A stretch of DNA of 64,000 nucleotides, taken from the NCBI GenBank assembly GCA_024860875.1, contig JACPSZ010000001.1:62001-126000 (forward strand). Reading direction: 5' to 3'. Source of the stretch: Nitrososphaerota archaeon (lineage in GTDB: Archaea > Thermoproteota > Nitrososphaeria > Nitrososphaerales > UBA57). Under the pieces are notes generated by a model. The model had not been told where the DNA came from and made no database searches. It saw nothing but the letters and a program-made list of their open reading frames with translations. Shown piece by piece: positions 27,346-35,105 of the stretch; positions within the stretch are counted from its first letter, which is position 1; every line of letters starts with the position of its first letter. A program made the translations under genes and the position numbers.

Positions 27346-27444
27346 TGCGGGGGGTGGGATTTGAACCCACGAACCGCTAACGGACGGGGTTTCTTACAAG
27401 AAGACCTAAGCCCCGCGCCTTTGACCAGGCTTGGCAACCCCCGC
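27346..27444 (-). tRNA. tRNA-Leu (anticodon UAG) with 14-nt intron
   Basis: The acceptor GCGGGGG pairs with CCCCCGC, discriminator A. D-arm: GCC-AAGCCTGGTCAAA-GGC. Anticodon stem CGGGG/CCCCG encloses a loop C-T-TAG-G-[14 nt]-A; the inserted TCTTCTTGTAAGAA is a self-pairing intron at the canonical 37/38 position. A long variable arm (CCGTTAGCGG) and T-arm GTGGG-TTCAAAT-CCCAC complete a class II leucine tRNA. The mature length is 85 nt. Confidence 0.93.
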
Positions 27445-27484
27445 AGAACTTGATTCGTGTAATAACGAGGAGATTTAAGTCTAA

Positions 27485-27949
27485 TTAGGACATCTTCAGC
27501 AGGTATTCCGAAGTGTATTTTCTTCGAGCAGCTCTAATATTTTCTGGCAAAGAAAAGTAATCTTTTATCATACCCCTGCAGTTGGATGTTTTGCATCTAC
27601 ATTCCATCTTGAAGCCTTCCCAAGCGATGTTAAACGAATAATCCATCGTAATCTCATCCCGGGGCCCAATATTTCTAATAGCAACAATCTGATTCTTCCT
27701 GCTTACATAGCAGTTGGGGCTGCAGGAATGGTTGATGTACCAGCCAGACGAATGGGGTTTAGGAACGATGTAGCGATCAATCCCCACCTGCAGACACCTC
27801 TGCAGTTTCTCCTCTTCAATCTCCCATACCCATCCTTCGTCGCCTTCAAAGACAAAAACATCATCTCCTTCCCCAATGAGTGAGAGGGTAAAGACACCTA
27901 AGCCGGTACTCCCCGTTTGCAATATGACTAGCTTCACTTTGTCCTGCAA
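27485..27949 (-). CDS. SET-domain protein (putative lysine methyltransferase)
   Basis: A 154-residue stand-alone SET-domain protein. It shows the N-terminal SET strand with Gly-rich 'TGSTGLGVFTL' (S-ET-I), then 'WYINHSCSPNCYVSRKN' (residues ~70-86, the NHSCxPN motif III), 'ITMDYSFN' (motif IV with the catalytic Tyr) and a post-SET zinc motif 'CRCKTSNCRG' (117-126). These residues indicate an active protein-lysine methyltransferase, mostly known from eukaryotic chromatin. The target in this archaeon could be a DNA-binding protein, but that is inference. It is divergent from the coiled-coil gene at 28003, separated by 53 bp. Confidence 0.9.
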   Translation of the reverse strand: MQDKVKLVILQTGSTGLGVFTLSLIGEGDDVFVFEGDEGWVWEIEEEKLQRCLQVGIDRYIVPKPHSSGWYINHSCSPNCYVSRKNQIVAIRNIGPRDEITMDYSFNIAWEGFKMECRCKTSNCRGMIKDYFSLPENIRAARRKYTSEYLLKMS

Positions 27950-28002
27950 TCCAACACCAGCCTACCGATAGTCTTTAATTCAGCCATGACTACAAAAGCA
28001 CT

Positions 28003-28665
28003 ATGCCTATTTTGAGAGTTGTCACTCTATTGAGCTTGGGCGTCATCATAGGGCTCGGCGCAGGTCTGGGCGTCGGATACACCATGTTCGGCCCTCAGGT
28101 TGGGACTATGCAGGAAAAGCCTGCTGCTGAGGGAGAGGTAGTTTCTGAAGCCAAATACAATGAAGCAGTTGGCGGCAGAGAGAAGGCAGAGGCTCTGCTC
28201 CAGGAAGCTCTGAAAGAAAATAATGCCAAGATTAAGGCTCTTGAGGCAGATGTCGCATCTAAAAATTCTCAATTATTGAGCTTGCAAAACATCAAGATTG
28301 ATAGCGAAAAGATCGTTGCTGAAAGGGCAGCACTTGAAAAGCAGTTAGAGGAAGCCAGGAACCAACTGAAATCTCTAAAGGGAGCTGATCTGGGCCTGGC
28401 GCAATTTAACATAAAGAGCATAACTAAAGACGGCCCTGATGAGCATATCGTCACAGGCTACCTAATCAACTTCGGGAGCGAAGGTGCAAAGTCTGCTAGT
28501 ATAGAAATTGAATGGCAGGGTCCAGGAGGGTGCCCATGCATGCCCGAGATATTGAAAAAGGAGAGGATAGATTTTGCCAACATAGAAGGGCATTCAATTA
28601 TCGTGATAAATCAAACCTACTCGACCGATGGGACACCAGTTTGGTACTTTAATTGGCAGAAGTAA
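28003..28665 (+). CDS. Membrane-anchored coiled-coil protein
   Basis: Function unknown. The 220 residues comprise one N-terminal hydrophobic anchor (~6-30), a long charged coiled coil (~45-125, 'AKYNEAVGGREKAEALLQEA' followed by heptads) and a C-terminal beta-rich domain ('FNIKSITKDGPDEHIVTGYL', 'SASIEIEWQGPGGCPCMPE') that resembles FxLYD/DUF3426-like extracytoplasmic modules. Two Cys in CPC could form a disulfide or bind metal. It is probably anchored outside the membrane. Confidence 0.65.
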   Translation: MPILRVVTLLSLGVIIGLGAGLGVGYTMFGPQVGTMQEKPAAEGEVVSEAKYNEAVGGREKAEALLQEALKENNAKIKALEADVASKNSQLLSLQNIKIDSEKIVAERAALEKQLEEARNQLKSLKGADLGLAQFNIKSITKDGPDEHIVTGYLINFGSEGAKSASIEIEWQGPGGCPCMPEILKKERIDFANIEGHSIIVINQTYSTDGTPVWYFNWQK

Positions 28666-28772
28666 GATGCAATAACGATCCGATTCTAGTCTTAGTTCAT
28701 GATTACGTCAGATGTCGAAATAACTCTGATAAAGTGAGGATTTATAAATAACATCCCGCATATATACGGTAT

Positions 28773-28973
28773 ATGATAAAGTGCTGCTACTACGAAAAGG
28801 AGACTAAGGAGAAGTCCATAGTTGTGTGCACCACTGGCGAATGTCCAGAAATGCACGGCTGGGCACGAATTGGCGAAGTTAACGGTAGCAACATAGCATT
28901 TCACAGCCCACGTGGAATAGATGTGGAATACTTTAAGGGACAAAGTGTTGACGGAGAATTCTGCCCCATTTAG
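28773..28973 (+). CDS. Small cysteine-containing protein, unknown function
   Basis: A 66-residue protein starting 'MIKCCYYEKETKEKSIVVCT' with five Cys (CC, C, C, C), possibly a small metal-binding or beta-barrel protein. A TATA-like TTTATAAATA sits at about 28740-28750, ~28 bp before the ATG, which supports a leaderless real gene. I recognise no family. Confidence 0.5.
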   Translation: MIKCCYYEKETKEKSIVVCTTGECPEMHGWARIGEVNGSNIAFHSPRGIDVEYFKGQSVDGEFCPI

Positions 28974-29161
28974 TAACTAGTCAGGAAATACTAAGTATAG
29001 CCCCTTACAAGGCAGATATTCGCTAATCGCGCGGTCGTCAGCCTGCCGTAGAGAACCTGTTGTCGTGCTACTCCTATCATTAACCCAAAAATAAATAAAG
29101 GAAGAATTGATAGTACGGAAAAGATCCTTAATACCCGAGAATTTCTAGTTTGAACCTGATC

Positions 29162-29329
29162 ATGAAGCAACTGGTCTGCGAGATCTGCAGGTCTGAGTAT
29201 AGCGCTCGCCTTATAGAGTTCAGGGATGGCAACCACAGGCTCTGTAATAGGTGTTTGAAAGTAGCAATATCAATTCAAAGGTTAGCGGAGTTGCAAAGAT
29301 CAGATGTATGTCTTTCTGTGCCCAACTGA
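29162..29329 (+). CDS. Small zinc-ribbon-like protein
   Basis: A 55-residue frame with 'CEIC' (from residue 6) and 'CNRC' spaced 22 residues apart, the pattern of a small treble-clef or zinc-ribbon protein, followed by a helix with basic residues. The start ATG is in a good position relative to an AT-rich upstream region. The gene was found by direct reading; its last codons and stop lie inside a 10-bp perfect inverted repeat. Possibly nucleic-acid binding. Confidence 0.5.
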   Translation: MKQLVCEICRSEYSARLIEFRDGNHRLCNRCLKVAISIQRLAELQRSDVCLSVPN

Positions 29330-29361
29330 ATTATTTGTCTACCTTGCAAACAATTCAGTTG
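29323..29361 (+). terminator. 10-bp inverted repeat covering a stop codon
   Basis: CAACTGAATT (29323-29332) and AATTCAGTTG (29352-29361) are exact reverse complements separated by 19 nt; the TGA stop of the preceding small gene lies in the left arm. It probably acts as a terminator or mRNA end-stabilising hairpin. The rest of the stretch up to 29601 shows no gene; a looser inverted repeat (CGGGCAT...ATGCCCG) lies around 29487-29553. Confidence 0.45.
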
Positions 29362-29601
29362 ATATTAAATCTGCTGACTCTATCAACCTAGAAGTGGCTA
29401 TTTTTCTAAGCCTGCGATATTCAACCGATCCGCCATTGTGATGCTATTCGGCATAGGCTATGGACTGACAAGTATAGAATAAGCCTGATCGGGCATAATG
29501 ACGATTTCCTTTTGTTTGGGAATAGTGGGATCGACAAAAGCATGATGCCCGACCGGTCAAACATCTTTCTACGGTTTCTCACAACAGCGGAACATTGCCT
29601 G

Positions 29602-30168
29602 CTAACGAGGAATGCCGTGCAGACCTACGTTCCCTCTCCGCTTGGCCAGCAATATTTGGAGTTTGCTATTTGCATCCTCGAGTTTGTGAACGTATACAGC
29701 TCGGATAACATGTAACAGCAGGCGTTCTTCCTCCGGGTCCTCCAAGTTCATGACGTTAGCGAATAGGCCATAAACCTCCGTGAGTTGCTGGTTCAGCTTA
29801 ACCTCATCATCTGTTTCGGTAAAAGGGGTTACTACCACACCTTCGTCAACCAGATATAGAATCATCCTTCCCTCTTCACTTGTTCTGGTGTAAGCTACCC
29901 TCCTATTACAAAAGTCGCAGTAGTACGATTGTGCTATGAAAGAAATTGTGTAGAACTTCTTCTTAGCTTTGGGGAGGTTCTCCAGCTCCTCATCGCTGAG
30001 TAGCGCTGGGCCATACTCCGTCTTAACCTGGCACTTGACGCGAAAGCCTGGAAAGTGATCGACAACTGGTTTCTCACTCACTACGTCAGTCGTTTTGTGT
30101 AAGTGTTCCACTAGGAACGGATAACTTGTCACCATTTCGATGTCAGTCTTTGCCACTTCCGAATTCAC
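29602..30168 (-). CDS. Conserved-looking protein downstream of cetZ, unknown function
   Basis: I do not recognise the family. The 188 residues are mostly alpha/beta and include one 'CDFCNRR' CxxC, 'MILYLVDEGVVVTPFTETDD' and an acidic helical C-half ending in a basic tail ('LQILLAKRRGNVGLHG'). It starts 27 bp after the FtsZ/CetZ-like gene on the same strand, so both likely share a transcript; a role with the tubulin-like protein is inferred from position only. Confidence 0.6.
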   Translation of the reverse strand: MNSEVAKTDIEMVTSYPFLVEHLHKTTDVVSEKPVVDHFPGFRVKCQVKTEYGPALLSDEELENLPKAKKKFYTISFIAQSYYCDFCNRRVAYTRTSEEGRMILYLVDEGVVVTPFTETDDEVKLNQQLTEVYGLFANVMNLEDPEEERLLLHVIRAVYVHKLEDANSKLQILLAKRRGNVGLHGIPR

Positions 30169-30195
30169 ATAGCGTAAACATGTGCCATGGTGTCT

Positions 30196-31323
30196 TTAGA
30201 TGTCTGTATATGCGGGGTTCTTCTTACTCCTAAGCTGTTGGTATTCCCTAGACATCTCTCGTATTCGCTCAATGCTTCTTAGTGCAGGCAGACCAGAGAA
30301 TACTGTCACAACCATCATCTGCCTCGTTCTGGGTATAGGGTAATCACCTGCCCTAACTTCAGCCCCGCTTGTGAACTCTTCAAGCCATCTTCTAGCCGAG
30401 TCCATACCTTCTCTACTCAGATCTTCTGGGTGACCCTCAATCAAGCTAAGGGCATACTGGGCTTTGTGCGGGTCTGTTTCAGCAGATAGTTTCCCGCTTG
30501 CAGCACTCTGCACTAGAGCAAGGCATCGAGTAGAAGGCTCCAGCTGATCGAAACTCGTCTTGTTGACAAAGAAGACCTTCTTTGCGAAGCCCTTTACGGT
30601 ATCCTTGACACTTCTCGCCCATTCAGAGTATCCGTACACGGCAGATCCGTGGAGCGAGTGCATTATATCCGATGAATCTATAACCTTGACTCCCACTCTA
30701 CCAGACGATGTAACCTCTCCAGCTGCGAAGAGTGGGATGAGTGGCTTCACTACGGTGTCATTCATATCCAAGAAGCTATCCTTCAGGCTCTTAGCTTCAC
30801 CTCTCCAAAGCTCATTGTCGAAGTAAAATACCGCATCAACGCTCTTCGAAAGTTCGCCGATACATCTGTCCGCATTGGCTGCGTTCAATTTCCCTTCATC
30901 AGATGATGGAAGTAATGCGAGTGCATATACTGGTTCGCTGTAAACCTCCTTCAAGGCTTTTGCAAAAACCGGTATGCTTCCAGAGCCCGTCCCTCCTCCA
31001 AGCCCGGCAATAAGGAGAAAGGCGTCGACCTTGTGCGTTCCCCTTTCACTAACATATCTTCTAAAGTTCCGAAGCTCTTGTTCCGCTATTCTGCTCCCCA
31101 GCAGAGGATCGCCTCCCACACCGTGGCCTTTTACTGTAGTCTGGCCGATCAATATACGATCCTTCTTAGGTACGAATTTCATGCCCCTTAGATCGGCCTC
31201 AGCAGTGTTCAGGGCGAGAGTGAATGGCAATACATTCTTGTGTCCTAGGACATCATTGTAGTATATGAAAAGGTCAAGAAGTCGTCCTCCAGCCTGACCT
31301 AGGCCTATCAAACCAACCTTCAT
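30196..31323 (-). CDS. cetZ: CetZ/FtsZ-like tubulin-superfamily GTPase
   Basis: Tubulin-superfamily protein of 375 residues. Strand S1 'KVGLIGLGQAGGRLLDLF' carries the T1 loop, 'LALNTAEADLRGMKFVP' is T3, and the T4 tubulin signature is 'LIAGLGGGTGSGSIPVFAKA'; 'LNAANADRCIGELSKSVDAV' follows. Unlike canonical FtsZ it has no obvious C-terminal linker and conserved tail peptide, fitting CetZ or FtsZ-like proteins involved in cell shape rather than division. The genome also has a CdvB-type protein (4.2 kb), so division may be ESCRT-based. It sits directly after tRNA-Gly on the same strand. Confidence 0.88.
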   Translation of the reverse strand: MKVGLIGLGQAGGRLLDLFIYYNDVLGHKNVLPFTLALNTAEADLRGMKFVPKKDRILIGQTTVKGHGVGGDPLLGSRIAEQELRNFRRYVSERGTHKVDAFLLIAGLGGGTGSGSIPVFAKALKEVYSEPVYALALLPSSDEGKLNAANADRCIGELSKSVDAVFYFDNELWRGEAKSLKDSFLDMNDTVVKPLIPLFAAGEVTSSGRVGVKVIDSSDIMHSLHGSAVYGYSEWARSVKDTVKGFAKKVFFVNKTSFDQLEPSTRCLALVQSAASGKLSAETDPHKAQYALSLIEGHPEDLSREGMDSARRWLEEFTSGAEVRAGDYPIPRTRQMMVVTVFSGLPALRSIERIREMSREYQQLRSKKNPAYTDI

Positions 31324-31413
31324 GGTAAGTCAGAATTCGACTGCTGCGTTTGTATTTAAGACTTGTGGAGCTATTATCCATATCACTATTGCTCGTCCGG
31401 AGGTAATTCAAAG

Positions 31414-31529
31414 TGCGGTCGACGGGATTTGAACCCGTGTCATCAGCTTGGAGGGCTGATGTCCTAGACCAGACTTTCCACATGTCATTGACGCAACTTG
31501 ATATTGCACATGCTCTGGACGACGACCGC
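31414..31529 (-). tRNA. tRNA-Gly (anticodon UCC) with 41-nt intron in the D-loop
   Basis: The acceptor GCGGTCG pairs with CGACCGC, discriminator A; anticodon arm ATCAGC-CC-TCC-AA-GCTGAT; T-arm ACGGG-TTCAAAT-CCCGT. The D-arm GTCC...GGAC is split by about 41 nt between CCAG and TCTGGTCTA. CCAGA before and TCTGG after the insert pair, with an internal CATGT/ACATG helix, giving a bulge-helix-bulge-like fold. Removing it leaves a 75-nt tRNA. Confidence 0.9.
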
Positions 31530-31832
31530 ACACCGACCGCAGGATTTCTGTTGTTTCGAGTGATTAGATAAATCTGTCGAGTTTACAACAGCGAGAAGAA
31601 TATCAAAAAAGTATACAACGATTAGTGCTTTAAATCATCTGAAAGATCTGGAATTAACTCTTGACGATCCCCAAGCATGGCATCAATAATGGGCCATCAG
31701 GCTTTCTAGAGCATTCACAGAATATTTCTTAGGTCTTTCGCTCTTCACATAGAGGTCGACCTAGTGAAGAATTTCAAGCAGGGAAGTGCTGACATGGAGA
31801 TAAATGCTTAGAGTCTCAAGAAATCTGCCAAG
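31530..31832. other. Intergenic region, nothing recognised
   Basis: About 300 bp between tRNA-Gly and the next small gene. It is A/T-rich, with no recognisable gene, tRNA or repeat on either strand. It contains the upstream region of tRNA-Gly (minus strand) and the 3' side of the 82-residue gene. Confidence 0.4.
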
Positions 31833-32081
31833 TTATGCTACGAGAGTGACTCGCGATCCTTTGCTGGATGTAGTTGGCGGGAAAACGTGTTCAAGGGACT
31901 CTGTAATCTGCCCCTTCCCAATCGCTATTTCCCTGATAACATCTGCGATATAGTTACCATATCTATAATCCAAGAGACCTTCTTGCATGAGTTTGAGAAT
32001 CTCCAATCCCCTTTCCTGCCCAAAGAGCCTGAAGAGCAGGCGATATTTTGCATGCAAGCTGTTTTGGTCGGTTTTGGTCAT
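31833..32081 (-). CDS. Small helical protein, unknown function
   Basis: An 82-residue protein, mostly helical ('AKYRLLFRLFGQERGLEILK', 'YGNYIADVIREIAIGKGQIT'). A TATA box TTTATTAAATA lies about 30 bp upstream of the ATG on its strand (around + 32105-32115), supporting a real leaderless gene. I recognise no family; it may be a small regulatory or adaptor protein. Confidence 0.55.
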   Translation of the reverse strand: MTKTDQNSLHAKYRLLFRLFGQERGLEILKLMQEGLLDYRYGNYIADVIREIAIGKGQITESLEHVFPPTTSSKGSRVTLVA

Positions 32082-32247
32082 TGCAAAATAGCGTTCTCTG
32101 GATATTTAATAAACAAAATGGAGTGAGCGTCTATGTTGGCAATTGGATTCTGCAGATCTCTTCTTATCTCTACAAACTTCCCATAACACTGCCAATATTG
32201 CGTTGATAACTTAAACCTAATCTAGCCAAGATGGATAAGCTAGGCCT

Positions 32248-32601
32248 GTGCTAAACGACGCTAGGCTGAAGCAGCTTTGTGAAGGCGACGAAGACATATA
32301 CAGAGCCTTTCACGCTTTGGGATTATTCCTAGATCCTGCAAGAATAAAGCAGAAGACTGAAGAATTTATAGAGCAATCTAATTCGGAGGAGAAAGGTTCC
32401 TCAAAACCTGTAGAAACGGCAAGGCCAACTTATCGAATAATAATGAGAATTGCACTTGCCAGAGGTCTTCCCGAGCTGCTAAGAAAATACGCCGAAAGAG
32501 AGGATCATTTCTTCCAGGGTAAACTATACTGGCCTTTCATTGATAAGGCAGGAAAAGCAACAGAGATAGCCAAAAAATTTTATCAGGCTAGCCCTTCTTG
32601 A
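32248..32601 (+). CDS. Hypothetical protein
   Basis: 117 residues, start GTG at 32248. It begins with a helical N-terminus ('LKQLCEGDEDIYRAFHALGL'), a Lys/Glu/Ser-rich middle and 'PTYRIIMRIALARGLPELLR' in the second half. There are no membrane segments, and I recognise no family. It overlaps the convergent FUN14-family gene by 14 bp at its 3' end. Confidence 0.5.
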   Translation: MLNDARLKQLCEGDEDIYRAFHALGLFLDPARIKQKTEEFIEQSNSEEKGSSKPVETARPTYRIIMRIALARGLPELLRKYAEREDHFFQGKLYWPFIDKAGKATEIAKKFYQASPS

Positions 32602-32908
32602 AGCCCAAGAAGAGACCTGCAGCGAAGCTCCCGTAGAATGGTATGCCGGATGTCACAAATGCCGGTATCGCAGGCGTTTGGAACATTTTGCCAGCCCATA
32701 ACTCAAAGGCTTCCTGAAACTTCGCATAGTTAATCGTAAGATATCCCTGATACGCCAAGTATTGCAGCGAAACGAAAAAGATTCCCAGAAATATCACTAG
32801 CAGTTTGACAATCTTCTTTGCAGCATATCCAATTACAAAGCCGACTATTGCTCCAAATCCCAGCTGCGTCGTTGCTGAACCAAATACATCTGTGCTCAAT
32901 TTCTCCAA
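32588..32908 (-). CDS. FUN14-family membrane protein
   Basis: 106 residues with three hydrophobic segments: 'FGAIVGFVIGYAAKKIVKLL' (~18-37), 'LVIFLGIFFVSLQYLAY' (~38-54) and a C-terminal 'PFYGSFAAGLFLGFKKG'. The Gly-x-x-x-Gly first helix, with 'GYAAKK', and the C-terminal 'AGLFLGFKKG' are the FUN14 hallmark. Prokaryotic FUN14 proteins are of unknown function; eukaryotic FUNDC1 is a mitochondrial outer-membrane protein. Confidence 0.85.
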   Translation of the reverse strand: MEKLSTDVFGSATTQLGFGAIVGFVIGYAAKKIVKLLVIFLGIFFVSLQYLAYQGYLTINYAKFQEAFELWAGKMFQTPAIPAFVTSGIPFYGSFAAGLFLGFKKG

Positions 32909-33041
32909 TTGTTAGAACAACACGATGTTAATATTGCTAATGCTTTCTTGCAGAATTGATAGTTTGGCATGTAGGAGCTAGTAAGAATGATTCTACTGTC
33001 ATGCTTAATTGGATGGCCAAGTTTGCTTGGCCCGAAAATAT

Positions 33042-34067
33042 ATGCCCGACTCAGAAGATGCAAGGAAAAGAGCGTCTGGAAAGGAAGGGACTCTCGTAGT
33101 TTATGCCTCCCTCAGGGGAGTGTTGGCTGATGCCGTAAAGGCTTTCCGCTACAAGTACGAAGACCTGAACCTGCACGTGAGCTACTTCTCTTCACACCCC
33201 GTCCCTATATATGAAAAGGTCAAGGCCGAGGTGAAGGCAGGCATCCCAACTGCCGATGTCGTCATGATGCCACAATACATGCTCATGATGATGGCAAAGG
33301 AGGGCCTATTGAAGAGCTATGAATCGCCGGAGCTAAGGATCTTCCCAAAAAACCTTTACGACTCCAAGAACCACATGTGGTCTGCCATGGCAGTTGAACC
33401 CACAGGTGTCGTCTACAACAATACCAAGATCAAGGAGAGCGAACTTCCTACAAGCCTAGACGGACTCACTGGTTCCAGATGGGTAGGCAAAACAGCATTG
33501 CAATCAGTGACAAGTTTCCCCGAAGGCAAGATGGCATTCTACTACCTGCTGGCATTGAAGAGGCACTTGGGTGAAAGGAAGTGGGAAACATTCCTGAAGG
33601 ACTTCCTCAAAACAAAGCCAGTATCCTATGAGTGCCTGCTCTATATGACCCATATGCTGGGAATAGGACAACACGTGTTCGGCTTCCCCGCAACTCTCAG
33701 GAAGCAGGCTATGGGAGACGACTTCGCACACATGCGTGAAGGAGGAGTGCAACCAGTTCCTCTGATGGATGTTCCACCAGCAGCGATATGCAGAACTGCG
33801 GGTATAGTCAAGAAGGCACCTCATCCCGCTACTGCAGAGCTCTTCTTCGATTTTATAATGTCGTCAAGATGGCAGGCAGAGATGGGGAGGAACCTCGATG
33901 GAATGGTTCCAGCGAGACCCGGCATAGTTGCGACTTACTGGGTAAGCCAGCCAATGGCAGAAGGCTTCCTGCACTACCCCAACGAGAAAGAGGTCGACAG
34001 CGAGAAGGAGTATGTGAAGTACTTCAACGACCTCGGCTTTGGAAAGCTACCAAGAGGAAAGGGTTAG
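33042..34067 (+). CDS. Extracellular-type solute-binding protein (family 1, iron-like), no signal peptide visible
   Basis: A 341-residue type II periplasmic-binding fold: 'GTLVVYASLRGVLADAVKAF', 'VKAEVKAGIPTADVVMM', 'EPTGVVYNNTKI', 'LTGSRWVGKTALQSV' and 'HPATAELFFDFIMSSRWQAE' match Fe3+/thiamine-type binding proteins (AfuA/FbpA). From ATG 33042 the protein begins 'MPDSEDARKRASGKEG' with no hydrophobic signal; the longer TTG frame at 33009 adds only 11 residues and no signal either. It therefore may be cytoplasmic or exported by another route. The terminator hairpin after the stop separates it from the ABC exporter genes downstream. Confidence 0.8.
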   Translation: MPDSEDARKRASGKEGTLVVYASLRGVLADAVKAFRYKYEDLNLHVSYFSSHPVPIYEKVKAEVKAGIPTADVVMMPQYMLMMMAKEGLLKSYESPELRIFPKNLYDSKNHMWSAMAVEPTGVVYNNTKIKESELPTSLDGLTGSRWVGKTALQSVTSFPEGKMAFYYLLALKRHLGERKWETFLKDFLKTKPVSYECLLYMTHMLGIGQHVFGFPATLRKQAMGDDFAHMREGGVQPVPLMDVPPAAICRTAGIVKKAPHPATAELFFDFIMSSRWQAEMGRNLDGMVPARPGIVATYWVSQPMAEGFLHYPNEKEVDSEKEYVKYFNDLGFGKLPRGKG

Positions 34068-34073
34068 CAAACA

Positions 34074-34107
34074 ATCGCGGCTCTGCCGCGATAATTCCAT
34101 TTTTCTT
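34074..34107 (+). terminator. Hairpin terminator after solute-binding protein
   Basis: ATCGCGG (34074-34080) and CCGCGAT (34086-34092) form a perfect 7-bp stem with a 5-nt loop, followed by AATTCCATTTTTCTT. It begins 7 bp after the stop codon. Confidence 0.65.
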
Positions 34108-34163
34108 ACTGGTAATTTTCTGGAAAGGCTTTATCTCTGTAGTTTTCTGCAAAGCAACATTCT

Positions 34164-35105
34164 ATGGATATAATTGCTGTAGAGAGCCTTTCAAAGCACT
34201 ACGGTGACAAAAAAGCCGTTGATGACGTGGGCTTCACTGTAAGCAAGGGTGAGGTTTTTGGTTTTTTGGGCCCCAACGGTGCGGGAAAGACTACAACGAT
34301 AAAAGTGCTGACGACCCTAGTGCGTCCAACATCTGGCAATGTTAGGGTACTTGGTCATGACCTTAGAAAAGAAGCCAAGCAAATTCGAAATAAAATTGGC
34401 GTTGTTCAGCAGCAGGAAAGTTATGATCAGAACATATCTGTCGAAGGGGGGTTAGATCTTTACGGTTTCCTTTGGGATGTCCCGAAGCAGAAGAGAGCTG
34501 AAAGAGTTGAGATTCTGTTGAAGCAATTTGGCTTGTACGAGGCAAGAAAGACTCCATCGCTTGACCTTTCGATAGGACAGAGGAGGAGGCTGCAGGTTGC
34601 AAGAGAATTCATGCACGACATGGATCTCTTGTTCCTTGACGAGCCTACAGTAGGGCTCGATTCATTAGCTAGGAGGGCAACTTTGGATTTCCTTAAGGAG
34701 AAGGTCAAGAACGGTCTTACAATATTCTTTACTACACATATACTTGAAGAGGCTGAGTATCTCTGCAACAGAATTGCAGTAATCAATAATGGAAAAATAG
34801 TAACGACAGATACTCCTCAAAATCTGAAGCGTAAATTCGGCCAGTCAAAATCTGTCGATTTCAAGCTGCTCGAAGGAACATCACCTGAACTGGTTAAGTT
34901 AATTGAACGGATAGACGACGTCAATAAGATCGTTCAGGATGTATCTGACGGCGCATATCATGTGACGACTGCTAAGCCTGAAGTTGTTATCCCCATGCTT
35001 TACCAGCTTGCAGCAAGACTGAACTTGCACATAACTTCCATCTACATTGCAGAGCCGACACTTGAGGATGCTTTCATCAGTATCTTGCAGGAGGATAAAT
35101 CATGA
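34164..35105 (+). CDS. ABC-2 type exporter ATP-binding subunit
   Basis: ATPase of a DrrA/multidrug-type ABC exporter. The 313 residues have Walker A 'GPNGAGKTTTIKVLT', Q-loop 'VVQQQESYD', an unusual signature region 'LDLSIGQRRRLQVAREF' (Ser-Ile-Gly in place of Ser-Gly-Gly), Walker B 'LLFLDEPTVGLD', and the C-terminal domain of the NatA/DrrA group. It overlaps the permease start by 4 bp (ATGA), so they form a two-gene transporter. The substrate is unknown. Confidence 0.92.
   Translation: MDIIAVESLSKHYGDKKAVDDVGFTVSKGEVFGFLGPNGAGKTTTIKVLTTLVRPTSGNVRVLGHDLRKEAKQIRNKIGVVQQQESYDQNISVEGGLDLYGFLWDVPKQKRAERVEILLKQFGLYEARKTPSLDLSIGQRRRLQVAREFMHDMDLLFLDEPTVGLDSLARRATLDFLKEKVKNGLTIFFTTHILEEAEYLCNRIAVINNGKIVTTDTPQNLKRKFGQSKSVDFKLLEGTSPELVKLIERIDDVNKIVQDVSDGAYHVTTAKPEVVIPMLYQLAARLNLHITSIYIAEPTLEDAFISILQEDKS

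Noticed and set aside
33788-34207. 139-codon plus-strand frame inside the solute-binding gene
   Set aside because: Alternate frame of a well-supported gene; Arg/Gly-rich shadow composition.
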